Assembly: GCF_012034335.1 (NCBI RefSeq)
Contig: NZ_JAATHJ010000011.1
Location: 1 to 64,000, forward strand
DNA length: 64,000 nucleotides
Source of the DNA: Alkalicoccus luteus
GTDB taxonomy: Bacteria > Bacillota > Bacilli > Bacillales > Salisediminibacteriaceae
Reading direction: 5' to 3'
Of the stretch, positions 42,500-50,993 are shown in pieces. A program made the translations under genes and the position numbers. The number at the start of each line of letters is the position of its first letter. Within the stretch, counting starts at the first letter, position 1. Below the pieces are notes generated by a model. It saw nothing but the letters and a program-made list of their open reading frames with translations, was not told where the DNA came from and searched no databases.

Positions 42500-43180
42500 A
42501 TGAATACCATTCTAATCGTTGACGATGAACCGCAAATGCTGGAGCTGATTACAGACTGCCTGCAGCTGCTTCCAGTCGAGGTCCAGACCGAGCATGATTC
42601 TGCCGCAGCACGAAAGAGACTGCAAACAGAGTCGTTTGATCTTGTTATGCTCGATGTGATGATGCCTTCTCCTGACGGTTGGGAACTGCTGAAAGAGACT
42701 GCGGGACTTCCTTCGCCCCCCTCCGTTATCATGCTGACGGCATTAGGTGACAATGACCAAGTCGTGCGCGGTCTTCAGCATGGTGCAGATGATTATGTAA
42801 CGAAGCCTTTTGAGCCTGCCATTCTTGCAGCAAGAGTGGAAGCGGTCCTCCGCAGGAAACGCCCGCACTCGGGCAGCACGATAAGCTGTAACGGCCTGAC
42901 AGTCGACAGTGTGAGACGGCAAGCCGCGTTCGAAGGCTCCTGTCTTTCGCTTACCAAAAAAGAATTCGACCTTGTGGCACTTCTCGTAAAGAGGCCAGGT
43001 CAAGTATTTACGCGCCAGCAGCTGCTCGATGAAATCGATGACCACGCCAGCGCTGCTTCAGACAGAACAGTGGACACGCACATGAAAAACATACGTGAAA
43101 AGATCCGCCGTGCAGGCGGCTCTTCTTCGCTGATTGAAACCGTCTGGGGAATAGGGTACCGCCTGGGGAACAGAAAATGA
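42500..43180 (+). CDS. Response regulator, OmpR/PhoB family
   Basis: A 226-residue regulator. The receiver domain has Asp8-Asp9, phospho-acceptor Asp52 (LVMLDVMMP), Thr in IMLTALGD and Lys in YVTKPFEP. The C-terminal winged helix has SLTKKEFDLVALLVKRPGQVFTRQQLLDEI and RTVDTHMKNIREKIR...WGIGYRL. GGGAGGT precedes the ATG. It overlaps the kinase gene by four bases and follows the metal-binding-like lipoprotein gene, likely one transcript. Confidence 0.94.
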   Translation: MNTILIVDDEPQMLELITDCLQLLPVEVQTEHDSAAARKRLQTESFDLVMLDVMMPSPDGWELLKETAGLPSPPSVIMLTALGDNDQVVRGLQHGADDYVTKPFEPAILAARVEAVLRRKRPHSGSTISCNGLTVDSVRRQAAFEGSCLSLTKKEFDLVALLVKRPGQVFTRQQLLDEIDDHASAASDRTVDTHMKNIREKIRRAGGSSSLIETVWGIGYRLGNRK

Positions 43181-44544
43181 AGCTTTCCTTACGCATTGCC
43201 CTGCTGTTTTTTTCCGTCATCTTATTGCTTTTAGTAGTCATGGGTGCTGCCTTTTATGAACTATCCCGGCAATTTTATGAAGATCGTCTGCTGCATGACG
43301 TTTCAGATCGAATGACTGCCCACGGCCGAGTATTGGAACAGGATGATCATGATGGAGCCTTTGCACACATTCAAACGATGGAGGAAGCGCAGGGGGAAGT
43401 CGCGTTCGTTCAATTTTCGTCTGACGGAGGGGCCGTGCGAAGCTCAGACAGCCTCACTCCAGCTGATACAGCCAGGTATTGGGACTGGATAGAGCGATCC
43501 GAATCGGATGCAGCACTTACGGAAGCCTCCACACATAACGAGCCGCACGTTTACGCGTATCACGAGTTTGAAACGGACCGAGCCGATGGTTATCTGTTTG
43601 TCGACCAGGCTTCCGGAGAGTTTGCCGCTACGAGGGAAACACTTATCTATTTGACTGGCGTCACCACGTTTCTCGGGCTGCTTCTTGCCGGAGGTTTGAC
43701 GATGCTGTTAACCCGATGGATTACAAATCCATTAACACAAATACGGTCTGTTTCCAGGCGTATCGCACAAGGGGATTTCACTTCCGAACTCGCATGGAAG
43801 CGTACGGATGAGATAGGGGATTTGAGCCGCAGCATTGATCAAATGGCCGGCCGGCTTGCCGCTTACCAGGCTTCCAGAAAACGTCTGCTCGCGAATATAT
43901 CCCACGATTTGCGTACCCCGTTGACTTATGTAAAAGGCTACTCTTCCCTTCTCAAAGGAAAACTGGAGGCAGATGAACGTAAACAGGCAGAAGTGATTCA
44001 TCGGGAAGCTGCACGGATGGAAAAGCTTGTTACCGATATCGTTGACTTAACAAAAATGGAGGAAGGCGCACTCTCTGTTAATCCGGATACGATTCAGCTT
44101 TGTCCGTTTCTGCATGAAATAGCCCGGCATCATCAGCTTTTAGCTGAAGAAACCGGGCATCGTATCCAGGTTATCTGTCAGAAGGACAGCACCGTATACG
44201 CTGATCCCGCCCGGCTGGAACAGGCACTGTTCAACCTGTTTCAAAATGCTGTTCGCTACACTCCTGCCGGCACGGTCATCACGTGGGAGATCAGCTGCGA
44301 TGAAATCAGAAGCTTCATCCTTCTTCAGGATGAAGGACCGGGCATCCAGCCCGATAAGCTTCCCCACATCTGGGATCGTTTTTACAGAGCAGATGAAGCG
44401 AGAAGCTCTGCAGTTCCTGGAAGCGGGCTCGGGCTTGCGATTGTAAGACAGATCGTACTTGCAAGCGGCGGACAAGTTGCTGCCGGAAACAGAAACGGCA
44501 GCGGCGCGTGGTTTCGTATAGAGCTGCCGTCTCTGACGGATTAA
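43177..44544 (+). CDS. Sensor histidine kinase (HAMP-HisKA-HATPase_c)
   Basis: A 455-residue membrane kinase. Helix 1 (about 7-28) and helix 2 (about 160-180) bracket an extracytoplasmic sensor of some 130 residues rich in Asp, Glu and His (LEQDDHDGAFAHIQTMEE, HNEPHVYAYHEFE), suited to metal or cation sensing. HAMP (about 180-232), HisKA with NISHDLRTPLTYVKGY (phospho-His), N-box NLFQNAVRYTP, G1 DEGPGIQ, F-box and G2 GSGLGLAIV complete the core. Cognate regulator gene overlaps by four bases. Ends five bases before the convergent chemoreceptor gene with no terminator between. Confidence 0.93.
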   Translation: MKLSLRIALLFFSVILLLLVVMGAAFYELSRQFYEDRLLHDVSDRMTAHGRVLEQDDHDGAFAHIQTMEEAQGEVAFVQFSSDGGAVRSSDSLTPADTARYWDWIERSESDAALTEASTHNEPHVYAYHEFETDRADGYLFVDQASGEFAATRETLIYLTGVTTFLGLLLAGGLTMLLTRWITNPLTQIRSVSRRIAQGDFTSELAWKRTDEIGDLSRSIDQMAGRLAAYQASRKRLLANISHDLRTPLTYVKGYSSLLKGKLEADERKQAEVIHREAARMEKLVTDIVDLTKMEEGALSVNPDTIQLCPFLHEIARHHQLLAEETGHRIQVICQKDSTVYADPARLEQALFNLFQNAVRYTPAGTVITWEISCDEIRSFILLQDEGPGIQPDKLPHIWDRFYRADEARSSAVPGSGLGLAIVRQIVLASGGQVAAGNRNGSGAWFRIELPSLTD

Positions 44545-44549
44545 TAACG

Positions 44550-46022
44550 CTAGTCTGCTGACAGCCGTTCTACCGCCTCTTCCGCTGCGGCTGTTTCCCG
44601 GCCGATGCCTTCGTTTTGTTCGTGCAGCGCTTCTATAGAGGCGCTCACTTCCTCAACAGCGGCTGATGACTGCTCAATGCCGGCTGCAAGCCCGGTGGTT
44701 GATTGATTCATGGAGGAAGCTGCCTGCTGTACAGCAGCAGCCCGTCCTGTAAGAGAAGCAGTCAACGACTTTAACTGATGAATACCCTGCTCCATTTTTT
44801 CAGAAGCCTGCAGCATCGATGCTGCGGCTTCATTTTGATTTTCGGCTGCTTCGCCGCTCCGCTTCATCTCATCGAGCGCATTTCCGTTCGCCTGTTCCAG
44901 CTCCTCAAGTACGCGGGTGATGCCTTCTGCTGCCTGACCGGATGTTTCCGCAAGCTTCCTTATTTCATCGGCTACCACGGCAAATCCGCGTCCCGCATCA
45001 CCGGCACGCGCCGCTTCAATTGAAGCATTCAGCGCAAGCAGATTCGTTTGTTCCCCGACCTTAATAATCGACGCTGAAAGGCTGTCTGCTTCATTAATCT
45101 TTGCCGTTACCCGTTCAAATTCCTGCTCCAGCCTGCCGAAGCGCTCATTCATTTCGACCGTTTCACCTTCCAGCTTTTCAAGCTCCGTCCTAAATGCCTG
45201 CGCCCCCTCTGCCATGCTGTCTGCAGAATTGGATGCTTCCAGCACCTCCTGCTGCATGCCGTTTGCTTCTATAGCAGTGCGCTCTGCCTCTTCAGACAGC
45301 GCCTGGACATCGCTGTTTTGCACTTCTGCTCCTTCTGCAAGCTCCTGAGCCGCAGCTGTCATTTCTTTGTAGGAGCTGATGTTTTGCTGAACGGCCGCGT
45401 TTGTTCCCGTAAGCGACTCCCGAAGCGCTGCTGCCTGCTCTTGTAAAAATACGGCCTTCTGCTCTTTCGCTTCCGTTTCCTGCTGGGACTCATCAAGCAG
45501 CTGTTCCAGCACGTCAGACTGGCGGCCGCCAATGAGAATAACGGCACCTCCCAAAGCCCCCGCAAGGACGTATGTAAGCAAAATAGTTGGCAGATTCGCG
45601 CTGATCACCGCAGATTCAGCTGTACTGTAAAAGGCGTTGATCAGCTGGCCTGCCAATCCGAGCACAAGGGCCGTGATCAGCACGTGCCGGTACAGGTGCA
45701 GAACCGCTAAAATGAGCAGAAAATAGTAAATGACAGCAACGCCGATCCCTCCGCCAAGCAAAAATACGGCCGACGTTACGAATAAATGAGCTGCAATGAT
45801 CAGCAGCAGCGGCACGAGTTCCGGCTTTCGAATTAAATAGACAGCTATCGCGTAGAGCCCCCACAGCGCTGCAAACTGGATTCCGTAAACGAGCGCAGTC
45901 TGTCCGTCCCCGAGTATAAAATTCATAAGACCGCCCGCTGCAACCGTAGCGGCAAAAAGACCGACAGCGAGCCGGTTTTTCGTCTGCAAATCTTTCTCCT
46001 TCATTTCAGTCACGATACTCAC
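44550..46022 (-). CDS. Methyl-accepting chemotaxis protein with a multi-helix membrane sensor
   Basis: A 490-residue chemoreceptor. Instead of the usual two helices with an external domain, five or six hydrophobic segments occupy residues about 18-170, with no HAMP domain visible. A long coiled coil (about 170-480) carries the signalling tip [41 protein letters not shown]. Sensing within the membrane, for instance of energy state or a lipophilic compound, is plausible. The start is GTGAGTATCGTGAC..., read as ATG/GTG region at 46022. It converges on the sensor kinase gene with a gap of five bases. Confidence 0.88.
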   Translation of the reverse strand: MSIVTEMKEKDLQTKNRLAVGLFAATVAAGGLMNFILGDGQTALVYGIQFAALWGLYAIAVYLIRKPELVPLLLIIAAHLFVTSAVFLLGGGIGVAVIYYFLLILAVLHLYRHVLITALVLGLAGQLINAFYSTAESAVISANLPTILLTYVLAGALGGAVILIGGRQSDVLEQLLDESQQETEAKEQKAVFLQEQAAALRESLTGTNAAVQQNISSYKEMTAAAQELAEGAEVQNSDVQALSEEAERTAIEANGMQQEVLEASNSADSMAEGAQAFRTELEKLEGETVEMNERFGRLEQEFERVTAKINEADSLSASIIKVGEQTNLLALNASIEAARAGDAGRGFAVVADEIRKLAETSGQAAEGITRVLEELEQANGNALDEMKRSGEAAENQNEAAASMLQASEKMEQGIHQLKSLTASLTGRAAAVQQAASSMNQSTTGLAAGIEQSSAAVEEVSASIEALHEQNEGIGRETAAAEEAVERLSAD

Positions 46023-46108
46023 CGATGAGACAACCCCTTTATCAACACATTTTTTCCATCATAAGGAATATATCGAACAACTTTGACTGAATGTGAAGCG
46101 CTTGCACG

Positions 46109-46142
46109 AAAAAGGCTGCTTCACATGTTTTTGAAGCAGCCT
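46109..46142 (-). terminator. Terminator hairpin bordering the family-2 repeat, left
   Basis: AGGCTGCTTCA pairs with TGAAGCAGCCT; on the minus strand a five-T run follows. It is a near copy of the hairpin at 46458-46490. Confidence 0.8.
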
Positions 46143-46194
46143 CTTAACGTATTTACATTTGCACCCATACATGCAGTTTCCTCTGCTTTCAGAG

Positions 46195-46390
46195 TCCAGC
46201 AGATATTTCAGCGGATTGTTCGTTTTGCTTCTCGTTAAGTTACATTTGCCAAGTCTTAAGTCGTTTTATTCGTTATAACGATCTGTTAAGTTGCGTGAGT
46301 CACTTTTGACCGCTGCCAAGTAACGTTCAGAGGGCGTTCTGTTACAATTGCCGGGCGTTGTGTCGCTTTTGCAGCCTGCAAAGTTATTTT
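46195..46390 (+). repeat. Family-2 intergenic repeat, copy 2
   Basis: It matches 37288-37504 over its length, including CTTAAGTCGTTTTATTCGTT, CACTTTTGACCGCTGC and CTTTTGCAGCC(T/C)GCAA. It fills most of the 471-base gap between 46023 and 46493. It is flanked by two near-identical terminator hairpins. Confidence 0.75.
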
Positions 46391-46457
46391 TCAAATGAAA
46401 TACCGCCTCGTCTGAGATGGAAGCAGTAAACAGGATCCCGACGTTTAAACAATTGAA

Positions 46458-46490
46458 AGGCTGCTTCAGATTTTTTCTGAAGCAGCCTTT
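46458..46490 (-). terminator. Terminator hairpin bordering the family-2 repeat, right
   Basis: AGGCTGCTTCAGA pairs with TCTGAAGCAGCCT around a T-rich loop, three bases from the stop of the 114-residue membrane protein gene. Its minus-strand T-tract is short (TTTC). Confidence 0.75.
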
Positions 46491-46493
46491 CTG

Positions 46494-46838
46494 TTAAGCG
46501 ACAGCCGGAGCGATCAGGGCTGTCAGCAGCAAAATGCCGAACACGATCAAGGCACCGATTGCGAGTATGCCTGGGATGCCATCGAACGGTTTAGGTCCAT
46601 CCGATTCGGCAGACTTGCTGATGGTAGAATATGAATTTGGCGCGGATGTTCCGTACACGGTCGGTTTTGCGCTTCCGGGTGAAGTAAATAAGCGGATCAC
46701 AACCGGAGCCGTCATGACCGCAACCGCTGCCAGCATCAGCATAACGAATACCGTCATCGATCCGGTCAGCGCGCCAACGCCTGCGGATAATGCCGCTGCA
46801 CCTGCCCCTGCAGCAAATGCTTTAAGCCATTTTGTCAT
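46494..46838 (-). CDS. Small membrane protein, function unknown
   Basis: A 114-residue hydrophobic protein. Two N-terminal hydrophobic stretches (about 5-26 and 29-52) are rich in Ala and Gly. A polar Ser/Pro loop (RLFTSPGSAKPTVYGTSAPNSYSTISKSAESDG) precedes a C-terminal helix (about 90-112). AAAGGAGG lies seven bases before the ATG, so it is surely expressed. I do not recognise a family. The loop length suggests an external linker, topology uncertain. Confidence 0.7.
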   Translation of the reverse strand: MTKWLKAFAAGAGAAALSAGVGALTGSMTVFVMLMLAAVAVMTAPVVIRLFTSPGSAKPTVYGTSAPNSYSTISKSAESDGPKPFDGIPGILAIGALIVFGILLLTALIAPAVA

Positions 46839-46903
46839 GAGGAGCCTCCTTTTATTTATTCTGGATTAGTATTCCATTCCCTGACATTCATGCACGTAAT
46901 CCC

Positions 46904-47422
46904 TTAATCGGCCTTGGCTTCCAGGCGGTAATCATTCTTAAGGGCGGACGCCGGGAGAAGCATCGTGTAAAAAAGCGTGCCCCGGTTGATGAATTCCTGA
47001 TGTTTATAAAAACCGATCTTCTCGTACGTGTTTCTGGCCCTGGCGTTAAAGTCAGCAACAGAGAGACGGAGCATCAGGCAGTCTGTCGCATCACATGCCC
47101 AGCGTACAACGTATGCTGTAAACGGGACGCCGAGCTTTTTGCCGGTTAAGGCGGGGTTCAAACCAAGTCCAATATCGACCGCCGGATCGCGATAGACACC
47201 ATTCTGTATTCCTTCTGGCACCTGTGCTTCTCGTCCGAGACAGCAGAAGCCGATGATACTGCCGTCAGCGTGCCTGACGCTGAAGTAGCTGCCGCCGAGC
47301 AGCGTTTCGTACGTTTCAGCAGTTGGCTCAAAACTGTAGCGCTCGTATGGCGGTTCGTACACCCAGCTGCTGATTTCATCTGCATCTTCCCTGGTCATTC
47401 GCTGCAGCGTCCACTGTTTCAC
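46904..47422 (-). CDS. GNAT N-acetyltransferase
   Basis: A 172-residue acetyltransferase of the RimJ/RimL-like GNAT type. WTLQRMTREDADEISSWVYEPPYERYSF opens the fold. The acetyl-CoA region is DIGLGLNPALTGKKLGVPFTAYVVRWA, where the canonical Q/RxxGxG/A loop is loosened (TGKKLGV), and LRLSVADFNARARNTYEKIGFYK is the C-terminal GNAT helix. GTG start after GGAGAGAT. Target (protein N terminus or small amine) unknown. Monocistronic. Confidence 0.82.
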   Translation of the reverse strand: MKQWTLQRMTREDADEISSWVYEPPYERYSFEPTAETYETLLGGSYFSVRHADGSIIGFCCLGREAQVPEGIQNGVYRDPAVDIGLGLNPALTGKKLGVPFTAYVVRWACDATDCLMLRLSVADFNARARNTYEKIGFYKHQEFINRGTLFYTMLLPASALKNDYRLEAKAD

Positions 47423-47635
47423 ACCCCATCTCTCCTTCCGTTTTATCCTGCTAAAACAGTTCGGCAGGAAAAACCGTTTTCCTGCTGCAACGGCTTAAAT
47501 GAGGGGAAAAACGCAAGTACGACTTTCCTGCAATGTCAATTCAAGACCTAATGGAGCGATCCTGTTTCAATCGTACTGATTTAAATGGAGCAATTGCTTT
47601 CTTTTTGCCAGCTGTGCTCAAGCTTTCTCCACAAA

Positions 47636-47672
47636 CAAGAGCCTCTACCCCGCAATCGGGATAAAGGCTCTT
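47636..47672. terminator. Terminator of pepF
   Basis: AAGAGCCT pairs with AGGCTCTT, extended by CCCC/GGGG around GCAAT. It lies 14 bases past the pepF stop; T-tracts are modest. Confidence 0.7.
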
Positions 47673-47685
47673 ATTTAACGAGACA

Positions 47686-49491
47686 TTAAGTTGTTTCGAA
47701 GCTTTGCTCCAGCTCATCGACGAGCGTGCCTACATAAGCAACCGCTTCCTGGATCGGCTTTTTCGTGGTCATATCGACACCTGCAAGCTGCATCAGCTCC
47801 AGCGGCTTTTTTGTTCCGCCTGCTTTTAATGCAGCAAGCCAGCGCTCCACAGCAGGTTCTCCCTCCTGCTGAATGTGCTGAGCAGCTGCGGTGGACGCTG
47901 TCAGACCGGCAGAGTACGTATACGGATACAGTCCCATGTAGTAATGCGGCTGCTTCATCCACGTCAAACCGGCGTCTTCGTCAATTTCCACGTCGGGTCC
48001 CCAGAACTTCTGCAGCGTATCGCGCTTTTCCCGATTGAGCACCTGTGCCGTGATCGCCTCGCCTTTCTCAGCGAGGGCATAAATCCGTCGCTGCAGCTCG
48101 CCTTCAAGGATGTGTGTGACGAAGTTGTGGTAGTACGTTCCGAGCGACTGCAGCACGACCCAGCGGCGCATGCGCGTATCGTTGGACTGATCAAGAATAT
48201 GGCGGCTCAAGAGCATTTCATTCATCGTAGACGGCGCTTCGATAAAGTAAAGCGATGGACGCGTATTGGAAATGCGCTGATAGCGGCCGGCCATGCTGAA
48301 GTGCCCTGCATGTCCAAGCTCATGCGCAAGCGTAAACGCGTCACGCATATTATCATTCCATGTCACGAGAATGTAAGGATGAACGCCGTACGGGCTTGAG
48401 CAGAAGGCGCCGGAGCGCTTTCCGTGGTTATCGGCACGGTCAACCCAACGCTCTTTTAATCCTTTTTCCATGAACTGCATGTATTCTTCGCCCATGACCT
48501 CAAGGGATTTCAAAATCATGTCGCCTGCTTCCTCATACGACATATCCGGATCAAAATCAGGATCGAGCGGTGCTTTCAGATCGGCATATGTCATCTTATC
48601 CAAGCCCAGCATTTTTTTCTTTAAGGCGGCAAGCCGGCGCATATGCGGCGCGAGCTCCTCCTGAATCGTATCAAGCTGACGGTGATACATTTCTTCTGTT
48701 ACCTGCTGACCGTGCAGCAGCATCTGCGTCACGGACTCATATCCGCGGAGCCTTGATTCTGTGATAGAGCGTGTGATTTCTGTCGCATAGGTAGCCGCGT
48801 ACGTGTTCTGATATGCACGAAGACCGTCGGAAAATGCTTCGTAGGCGCGCCTGCGCACGTCGGTATCCGGATGGGACTCATAGCTCTCGAACGTATTAAA
48901 TGTGAGCGGGTACTCCGTGCCGTCAGCTGTTTTAAACGAGCGGAACGTCATATCAGATGTTTTGCTTCGCTCGTAAATCATAAACGGCGAACTGTGCACT
49001 TCCCCGAAAGCGGCCAGTACGTTTTCTGTTTCTGCACTGAGCTGATACGGCTTTTCCTCCATTAAATCTTTCAGTGTTTTATGGAAATCTTCCAGACCTG
49101 GCTCCTCGTTCAGCCATTTCTGAAGCGTTTCCGGATCGAGCTCAAGAATTTCTGACTTAATAAATGAGGTCGCAGCCCCGGCCTCGGAACCGAGAGCGGC
49201 TATACGGGCGGCATCTGCCTGATTTTCCGGGTTGCCTCCGTCGGAAGATTCCTTCAGCATCGCATATGTAAAAATACGCGTCAGACGCTCTTCCAGCTTT
49301 TCCTTTGCTTCCAGCAGCTGCAATAATGTCGCAGCATCCTGTACGCTTTTTCCCTTAAAAGCTGATACCTCTGCAAGCGCATCCGGCACTTGCGCGACCT
49401 CGCTGAGCCACGTGCTGCGGTCGCTGAATAAATCCGTTAAGTCCCACGTTTCTTCTTCTGGTATTTGCGTTCTGTCGAGCGTTTCCTTCAT
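47686..49491 (-). CDS. pepF: Oligoendopeptidase F
   Basis: A 601-residue cytoplasmic M3B zinc metallopeptidase that cleaves oligopeptides of roughly 7-17 residues. The zinc site is TLAHELGHAGHFSMAG (near 385), with the third ligand Glu in YFIEAPSTMNEML. N-terminal ETWDLTDLF and the C-terminal YYMGLYPYTYSAGLTAS are typical. Length is normal. The start has AAGGTGGAGATGACAAATG. It stands alone between a GNAT gene and a lytic transglycosylase gene. A role in peptide recycling or sporulation timing is known for some homologues, not shown here. Confidence 0.95.
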   Translation of the reverse strand: MKETLDRTQIPEEETWDLTDLFSDRSTWLSEVAQVPDALAEVSAFKGKSVQDAATLLQLLEAKEKLEERLTRIFTYAMLKESSDGGNPENQADAARIAALGSEAGAATSFIKSEILELDPETLQKWLNEEPGLEDFHKTLKDLMEEKPYQLSAETENVLAAFGEVHSSPFMIYERSKTSDMTFRSFKTADGTEYPLTFNTFESYESHPDTDVRRRAYEAFSDGLRAYQNTYAATYATEITRSITESRLRGYESVTQMLLHGQQVTEEMYHRQLDTIQEELAPHMRRLAALKKKMLGLDKMTYADLKAPLDPDFDPDMSYEEAGDMILKSLEVMGEEYMQFMEKGLKERWVDRADNHGKRSGAFCSSPYGVHPYILVTWNDNMRDAFTLAHELGHAGHFSMAGRYQRISNTRPSLYFIEAPSTMNEMLLSRHILDQSNDTRMRRWVVLQSLGTYYHNFVTHILEGELQRRIYALAEKGEAITAQVLNREKRDTLQKFWGPDVEIDEDAGLTWMKQPHYYMGLYPYTYSAGLTASTAAAQHIQQEGEPAVERWLAALKAGGTKKPLELMQLAGVDMTTKKPIQEAVAYVGTLVDELEQSFETT

Positions 49492-49623
49492 TTGTCATCT
49501 CCACCTTCCGTCTGAATATTTCGATTTTCGAAACATACCTTTATTGTACGTGATTTAAGCGTTTATGAAAAGCCCTTCCAATATGAAAAAGAAGGACCGC
49601 CGCCGGCCCTGCTGCTTCTCTCA

Positions 49624-50304
49624 CTATGATACTCTGTCACTGCCGCCTGCATATTCAGCTTCCCGATCTTCCAGATTGAAGAGCCGGTAGCCCTGCTCGT
49701 ACGCCTCCTTATAGCTGAGCACATCGTCGACGTACCACTCAGCGCGATTATACTGATAAACCGCCTGTTCATAATTGCCCTCATCTGCTCCGTTTCTCGC
49801 CAGATAGTAAGCCGCACTATGCATCGCATCATGCAGATCAAACGGGTCTGCTTCTCCGTTTCCTGCCGCATCCTGACCATAGCCGCCGTAGGCTTCAATC
49901 ACCTCCGGGTCGGTTTTCTCTTCTTCCGGGATATCCCCTTCACCGAGCCCTTCACAGCTGGGATGGCCCCATCCTGTCCAGGTACACGGCATAAACTGAA
50001 AATGACCTTCTGCGCCTACCGGGCTGACGAGCGGATCCATTGTGGAAAAAATCGTTTCCACTCGGTGAATGGCTGCCAGCAGCTCCCACGGAATGCTGTA
50101 GGCATCTGCAGCTTCCTGATAAGCTTCCAGATATTCCTCCGGCACTTCTTCTGCCGCAATATAGATCGTGCGCTGTTCTTCCGGTTCGGCTTCTTCTTCT
50201 CCATTTCGCTCATCCAGCGAAACCGCAAATAACAGAACGAAGAATATCGCTGCTGCACTGAGTGAAAAAGCTACGGCAGCACTCGTTTTTATCATTTGTT
50301 TCAT
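49624..50304 (-). CDS. Membrane-anchored lytic transglycosylase-like protein
   Basis: A 226-residue protein with one N-terminal membrane helix (about 8-30), an acidic spacer and an SLT-type catalytic domain. SIPWELLAAIHRVETIF contains the likely catalytic Glu83; SPVGAEGHFQFMPCTWTGWG matches the SLT GAxGxxQFMP motif; AMHSAAYYLARNG and AVYQYNRAEWYVDDVLSY complete the fold. It probably cleaves peptidoglycan glycan strands outside the membrane. GAGCGGAGG precedes the ATG. Unlike sporulation SLT proteins it is strongly acidic, as expected for an exported protein at high salt. Monocistronic. Confidence 0.85.
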   Translation of the reverse strand: MKQMIKTSAAVAFSLSAAAIFFVLLFAVSLDERNGEEEAEPEEQRTIYIAAEEVPEEYLEAYQEAADAYSIPWELLAAIHRVETIFSTMDPLVSPVGAEGHFQFMPCTWTGWGHPSCEGLGEGDIPEEEKTDPEVIEAYGGYGQDAAGNGEADPFDLHDAMHSAAYYLARNGADEGNYEQAVYQYNRAEWYVDDVLSYKEAYEQGYRLFNLEDREAEYAGGSDRVS

Positions 50305-50537
50305 CAGCTTCCTCCGCTCCTTCTCTCTATGCTTCAGTATAACTCATTTCTACAAAAAGCTCCTGCTGAAAGCCGGATAAATTCTATTTCAACCTCTAAT
50401 TGTATGACAGCCGTACTACAAGGCCGGCGTTCACTTCTCAGAATGATGACAGTTTCGTTATCATTCTGTAACGTTTACCCATTTTTGGTGTTCAGGCAGT
50501 ATGATAGAGACAAATAGAAGTAAGCAGGTGAGACATC

Positions 50538-50936
50538 ATGAAACTGATCATCTTATTAATCGGTATGAGCGCGTTTGTATTTGGATGCGGCTCAGAGTCC
50601 GTTTATGACATTATACCGGAAATTGAAGAAGACAATAAGCTCCACGCGATCGTACTGATTGAAGACTCGAATGATCAGAACAACCACCCTTACTACAATG
50701 CTTTGCTCGAAGTAAACAACCTCGACATCGTTCAGCCACACATCGTGTCAGCATCTGACCATCCGGAGGTTCCGGACTATTTTCACGCCGATCACTTCCC
50801 GTGCCTGATTTTGTATGAGAATGGAGAAGTCGTCATGCATCTGGATGATGCTGCATCCATGGATGATATTATTGATGAGTTAAACGGAAACGTCGACCGC
50901 TTCACGCGAAAAATGCTGGCTGAAGAAGACGTATAG
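50538..50936 (+). CDS. Small lipoprotein with a thioredoxin-like fold lacking the CxxC motif
   Basis: A 132-residue protein with lipobox AFVFGC (Cys17). Strand and helix pattern (HAIVLIEDSND, HFPCLILYENGEVVMHLDDAASMDDIIDELN) resembles a thioredoxin fold with the cis-Pro-like PCLILYENGE segment, but the redox CxxC is absent (QNNHPYY at its place). So a structural or binding role is more likely than oxidoreductase activity. AGCAGGTGA precedes the ATG. Monocistronic with a strong shared terminator. Family not recognised with certainty. Confidence 0.7.
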   Translation: MKLIILLIGMSAFVFGCGSESVYDIIPEIEEDNKLHAIVLIEDSNDQNNHPYYNALLEVNNLDIVQPHIVSASDHPEVPDYFHADHFPCLILYENGEVVMHLDDAASMDDIIDELNGNVDRFTRKMLAEEDV

Positions 50937-50942
50937 AACAAC

Positions 50943-50985
50943 AAAAGAGCTGTTCCTCCGGACGATCCGGCGGAACAGCTCTTTT
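50943..50985. terminator. Bidirectional terminator
   Basis: AAAAGAGCTGTTCCTCCGG pairs with CCGGCGGAACAGCTCTTTT, one mismatch, with flanking A/T runs. Shared by two convergent lipoprotein genes. Confidence 0.92.
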
Positions 50986-50993
50986 GTTTATTA

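Noticed and set aside
46091-46108. Possible cre site (TGTGAAGCGCTTGCAC) upstream of the chemoreceptor gene
   Set aside because: It shares only the GCGC core and differs at about four consensus positions; also it lies next to the hairpin at 46109 and may be part of the repeat context.
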